From Fodinicurvata fenggangensis DSM 21160 (GTDB lineage: Bacteria > Pseudomonadota > Alphaproteobacteria > Kiloniellales > DSM-21159), in the NCBI RefSeq assembly GCF_000686045.1, contig NZ_JMLV01000010.1:83761-147760 (forward strand): a stretch of 64,000 nt of DNA. Reading direction: 5' to 3'. The notes under the pieces are model-generated. The model saw only the letters and a program-made list of their open reading frames with translations, was not told the origin of the DNA and searched no databases. Of the stretch, positions 61,299 through 64,000 are shown piece by piece. Numbering within the stretch: position 1 is the stretch's first letter; the number at the start of each line of letters is the position of its first letter. A program made the translations under genes and the position numbers.

Positions 61299-61633
61299 GG
61301 CCCGCATCCTTCAGTCACCGGGTGTGCACGGCGCGCGACCGTCTGCCCGCCATTGTCGATCAGCGCCTGCAGGTGCTGTGTGTCGTAGTCAGTTTCCAGT
61401 TGCTCCACCATCTGCCGGACGGCGGCTTCCAGGTCTTCGCCACAGGGCTGCGGTTCGCCGCGGCGCCAGTGGGCCAGGTAGCTGTCGGTGTCGCGCAGCC
61501 CGGCTTTCATGGCGGCGCGGTCGATGGCCGTCTCGAAGCGTGTCGAGAGCACGGCCTTGGCATTCTGTCGTCCTGCCTTGGCCACGACCTGGGCCGGGAT
61601 GTCGCGCCAGTAGAGAATGGTCAGGCTGGCCAT
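61295..61633 (-). CDS. PF13769-type (virulence factor) small protein
   Basis: A 112-residue protein opening LTILYWRDIPAQVVAKAGRQ, then LSTRFETAIDRAAMKAGLRDTDSYLAHWRR. This matches the family called virulence factor (PF13769), which lacks an established biochemical role. It overlaps both neighbours (13 bp with DUF1638, 4 bp with metF), so it is translated as part of the corrinoid operon. It is likely an accessory of the methyl transfer system. The name should not be read as evidence of pathogenicity. Confidence 0.82.
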   Translation of the reverse strand: MASLTILYWRDIPAQVVAKAGRQNAKAVLSTRFETAIDRAAMKAGLRDTDSYLAHWRRGEPQPCGEDLEAAVRQMVEQLETDYDTQHLQALIDNGGQTVARRAHPVTEGCGP

Positions 61634-62244
61634 GACAGCTTTGCCTCCTCTTGGGCCGTCTTTCCCAGAAAACCGGCCAGGCCGCCCAACCCGCAGTAGC
61701 GGTACTCATAGGACAGTCCCAGTCTGTCTGCTGCGGCCACGGCTTGTCGTTGCAGCTCCGGATCGTGGGTCTGGGCCAGGTAGATCAGGCGGTTGTAGTT
61801 GCCGAAACAAAGCTGCAGCAGGTCCGGGTGCCGGTCCAGACCCAGGCCGCGCACCACCAGGCGGTCGAAATGGCGCACCAGGTAGTCGGTCAGGTAGAAG
61901 GTGGCCGGGTCGGCTTCCTGCAGCTCGGCAAAGGTCTCGAGGCCGGCATAGAAGGCATAGCAATGATCGCCGGCGATACGCTCCACGCCTTCCTCGGCCA
62001 GCATGGCGTCCAGCAAACCCCCGGTGCCACAGTCTCCATAAGCGACAAGAATCTCTTCGAAGCCTTCCTCGCGGGCCTTGCGGATTTTCCCTCGCAGGGC
62101 TTCGGGGATGCGCTGGGGGGTGTTGTGCCAGATTGCCGGCAGGCAGCGAATTTGCAGATGTGACCAGCCGTTCAGGCGAATTGCATCGACGATCTCGCGC
62201 GCCAGGGCGCCACAGGCCAGGACCAGGGTCTTCCGTTCAGACAT
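61621..62244 (-). CDS. DUF1638 domain-containing protein
   Basis: A 207-residue protein. Family landmarks: LVLACGALAREIVDAI (about 7-22), LPAIWHNTPQRIPEALRGKI, ILVAYGDCGTGGLLDAML, and GDHCYAFYAG near the middle. Conserved Cys residues in ACGAL, YGDCG and DHCY suggest metal or corrinoid/redox contact, but the function is unknown. It sits between the corrinoid protein and PF13769 genes, which is a recurring arrangement in alphaproteobacterial betaine loci. GGGAGG precedes the ATG by 5 bases. Confidence 0.87.
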   Translation of the reverse strand: MSERKTLVLACGALAREIVDAIRLNGWSHLQIRCLPAIWHNTPQRIPEALRGKIRKAREEGFEEILVAYGDCGTGGLLDAMLAEEGVERIAGDHCYAFYAGLETFAELQEADPATFYLTDYLVRHFDRLVVRGLGLDRHPDLLQLCFGNYNRLIYLAQTHDPELQRQAVAAADRLGLSYEYRYCGLGGLAGFLGKTAQEEAKLSWPA

Positions 62245-62274
62245 GGCAACCTCCCGCGCAGGGGGTGTAGGGGG

Positions 62275-62988
62275 TCAGGCCATCGCCGAGGCCGAAGCCA
62301 GGCTGTTGTGACGGCGCTGCATGAAGTCCTTGGCCGTGTCCACGGTGACGGCCGCATCGCGGCAATAGGCGTCGGCGCCAATGGCTTCCGAGAAGGCCTC
62401 GTTCAAGGGAGCCCCCCCGACCAGGACGACGTAGTCGTCGCGCAGACCCTGTTCCTTCATGCTCTCGATGACGACCTTCATGTAGGGCATGGTGGTGGTC
62501 AGCAGGGCGGACATGCCCAGGATGTCGGGCTTGTGCTCCTCGAGCGCCTCCAGGTAGTTCTCGACCGGGTTGTTGATGCCCAGGTCGACCACTTCGAAGC
62601 CGGCCCCTTCCATCATCATGGAAACCAGGTTCTTGCCGATATCGTGGATGTCGCCCTTGACGGTGCCGATCACCATCTTGCCGATCTTGGGCGCCCCGGT
62701 TTCGGCCAGCAGCGGGCGCAGGATGGTCATGCCGCCCTTCATGGAATTGGCTGCCATCAAGACTTCGGGCACGAAGAGGATGCCGTCGCGGAAGTCGATG
62801 CCAACGATACGCATGCCTTCCACCAGGGCTTCGGTCAGAATGCGGTAGGGTGACCACCCGCGCTCCAGCAGGATATTCACGCCTTCCGCGACCTCTTCCT
62901 TCAGGCCGTCGTAGAGGTCATCATGCATCTGCTGCACGAGTTCCTCGTCGTTGAGCGAACGCAGATCCAGATCGTCGGTATCAGCCAT
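62275..62988 (-). CDS. Corrinoid (B12-binding) methyl carrier protein
   Basis: A 237-residue methyl carrier of the MtbC/MtgC type. The helical cap (about 10-95) is followed by the cobalamin domain with GTVKGDIHDIGKNLV (108-122), His115 being the lower cobalt ligand, then GADAYCRDAAVTVDTAKDF. It accepts the methyl group from the MttB-like enzyme and hands it to the methyl-THF methyltransferase. First gene of the minus-strand operon corrinoid-DUF1638-PF13769-metF, divergent from ahcY. The partner methyltransferase gene is 13 kb away. Confidence 0.94.
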   Translation of the reverse strand: MADTDDLDLRSLNDEELVQQMHDDLYDGLKEEVAEGVNILLERGWSPYRILTEALVEGMRIVGIDFRDGILFVPEVLMAANSMKGGMTILRPLLAETGAPKIGKMVIGTVKGDIHDIGKNLVSMMMEGAGFEVVDLGINNPVENYLEALEEHKPDILGMSALLTTTMPYMKVVIESMKEQGLRDDYVVLVGGAPLNEAFSEAIGADAYCRDAAVTVDTAKDFMQRRHNSLASASAMA

Positions 62989-63237
62989 GTCACCACACCC
63001 TTTTTATTGGTGGCCCGGTTTCCTGTTGCCAAACTGACACAGCGACCTTTGGCTGGCTGTGCTGTTTTGTCACTGCATGTTCTCTTGATTGGCCTTTCCC
63101 CAGCTTCGGTGGTCGCGACTCGTCGTGGCTGAAACGCGACAGTACTGCAGTTCGGTGGCCCGCAAGGGACTTGCCGGGGGTGAAGCCGGTTGCTAAATCG
63201 ACTTCATCACTTCCATGCAACGGGAATGGAACGAACG
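62989..63237. promoter_or_regulatory. Divergent regulatory region between corrinoid operon and ahcY
   Basis: A 249-bp non-coding region. It contains repeated GTCG/CGAC elements: GTCGCGAC (63112-63119) and GTCG (63122-63125) with CGAC (63137-63140), resembling the half-sites upstream of other betaine genes. No SAM or SAH riboswitch architecture could be recognised. Small frames here are not convincing genes. Confidence 0.4.
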
Positions 63238-64000
63238 ATGGGTGATCAGAGCGACTACAAGGTGAAGGACATCAGTTTGGCGGACTGGGGCCGTCTTGAG
63301 CTTGAGATTGCCGAGACGGAGATGCCGGGTCTGATGGCGACGCGCGAGGAGTTTGCGTCCTCGCAGCCACTGAAGGGTGCGCGCATTGCCGGCTGCCTGC
63401 ACATGACGATCCAGACGGGTGTGCTGATCGAGACGCTGACGGCGCTGGGCGCCGAGGTGCGCTGGTCGTCGTGCAACATCTTCTCGACCCAGGACCAGGC
63501 GGCGGCGGCGATCGCGGCCTCGGGTGTTCCTGTCTTTGCCTGGAAGGGCATGAGCGAGGAGGAATACGAGTGGTGCATCAAGCAGACCATCGAGGGCCCC
63601 AACGGCTGGCGCCCGAACATGGTTCTGGACGACGGCGGCGACCTGACGGCGATGCTGCACCAGCCCGAGTACGCCGAGATCATGAAGGACGTGAAGGGCA
63701 TTTCGGAGGAGACCACCACGGGTGTGCTGCGTCTCTATGAGATGGCCAAGGCCGGCACGCTGCTGGCACCGGCGATCAACGTGAACGACTCGGTGACCAA
63801 GTCGAAGTTCGACAACAAGTACGGCTGCCGCGAGAGCCTGGTGGACGGCATCCGCCGCGCCACCGACGTGATGATGGCGGGCAAGACCGCCGTCGTGGCC
63901 GGCTTCGGCGACGTGGGCAAGGGCTCGGCCGAGTCCCTGCGCCATGCCGGGGCACGCGTGATGGTGACCGAGATCGATCCGATCTGCGCCCTGCAGGCGG
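63238..64000 (+). CDS. ahcY: Adenosylhomocysteinase, 5' part (continues past window end)
   Basis: First 254 codons of S-adenosylhomocysteine hydrolase, which clears SAH to homocysteine and adenosine. Landmarks: [102 protein letters not shown], and the NAD loop [17 protein letters not shown]. The product homocysteine is the acceptor for the BHMT-like enzyme in this region. GGAACG lies before the ATG at 63238; an in-frame ATG at 63226 is possible. Confidence 0.96.
   Translation, partial: MGDQSDYKVKDISLADWGRLELEIAETEMPGLMATREEFASSQPLKGARIAGCLHMTIQTGVLIETLTALGAEVRWSSCNIFSTQDQAAAAIAASGVPVFAWKGMSEEEYEWCIKQTIEGPNGWRPNMVLDDGGDLTAMLHQPEYAEIMKDVKGISEETTTGVLRLYEMAKAGTLLAPAINVNDSVTKSKFDNKYGCRESLVDGIRRATDVMMAGKTAVVAGFGDVGKGSAESLRHAGARVMVTEIDPICALQA

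Noticed and set aside
62989..63237. SAM or SAH riboswitch ahead of ahcY
   Set aside because: A TTGC/GCAA pairing and GCTAAA are present but the conserved core and pseudoknot of the known classes could not be fitted.
1..64000. tRNA, rRNA, CRISPR arrays, insertion sequences
   Set aside because: No cloverleaf-like segment, repeat-spacer pattern or transposase was found on either strand.

Overview
The window looks like the chromosome of a high-GC alphaproteobacterium, probably a marine or saline Rhodospirillales-like heterotroph. By eye most of it is well above 60% GC. The gene content points the same way: TRAP and Liv-type importers, a photolyase/cyclopropane-synthase operon with an ECF11-like promoter, the ligase-associated DNA repair genes, and a corrinoid-dependent glycine betaine demethylation locus. 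The species cannot be named from this stretch. I see no rRNA, tRNA, CRISPR array or insertion sequence.

Layout. 1-3.4 kb: the 5' part of a family 5 ABC solute-binding protein (minus), a CGNR regulator divergent from an Asp-nucleophile hydrolase, and a GST. 3.5-11.4 kb: a seven-gene minus-strand run reading photolyase, FAD oxidoreductase, DUF1365, cyclopropane-type methyltransferase, GPH transporter, DUF3833 lipoprotein, TrpF-like protein. It is headed by a TGATCC-N18-TAATTC element typical of the ECF11 (RpoE/ChrR) singlet-oxygen response. 11.5-13.3 kb: a FAS1 protein, and a MerR regulator divergent from a CDF-like transporter with a textbook 19-bp-spacer promoter. 13.2-17.2 kb: PdeM and the Lhr-like helicase. 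Their partners, the exonuclease and ATP-dependent ligase, lie 20 kb away at 35.8-38.4 kb. 17.3-24.7 kb: a hydroxyacid dehydrogenase, a TRAP-amidase-small membrane protein operon, and PsuG/HIT. 24.9-35.7 kb: a VOC protein, a Liv-type ABC importer (minus), and an SDR/ACAD/aminoglycoside-phosphotransferase-like/DUF6285/acyl-CoA synthetase operon. 38.6-40.3 kb: a strikingly AT-rich islet with a soluble GT51-like transglycosylase convergent with a membrane-anchored unknown.

41-64 kb is dominated by choline and glycine betaine catabolism. BetA and BetB oxidise choline to betaine, and a BHMT-like methyltransferase lies in the same operon. An MttB-superfamily methyltransferase without pyrrolysine, a corrinoid protein, a methyl-THF:corrinoid methyltransferase, a RamA-like corrinoid activase with a 2Fe-2S domain, and MetF can demethylate betaine and burn the methyl group through folate. 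An 817-residue DMGDH/SarDH-type enzyme handles dimethylglycine or sarcosine. A GbdR-like GlxA/AraC regulator and AhcY complete the set. DUF1638 and a PF13769-type protein are embedded in the corrinoid operon and are its least understood parts. Four pathway enzymes carry arginine-rich terminal tails, which may be a shared functional tag. Inside this region a guanidine-II (mini-ykkC) riboswitch precedes a Gdx/SugE exporter, followed by PAS, cytochrome c, response-regulator and degenerate EAL-like genes.

The points most worth following up are the tailed corrinoid betaine-demethylation system with its two unknown partners, the AT-rich GT51 islet, the photo-oxidative operon with its ECF11-like promoter, the guanidine riboswitch, and the CDF protein with altered metal-site residues.
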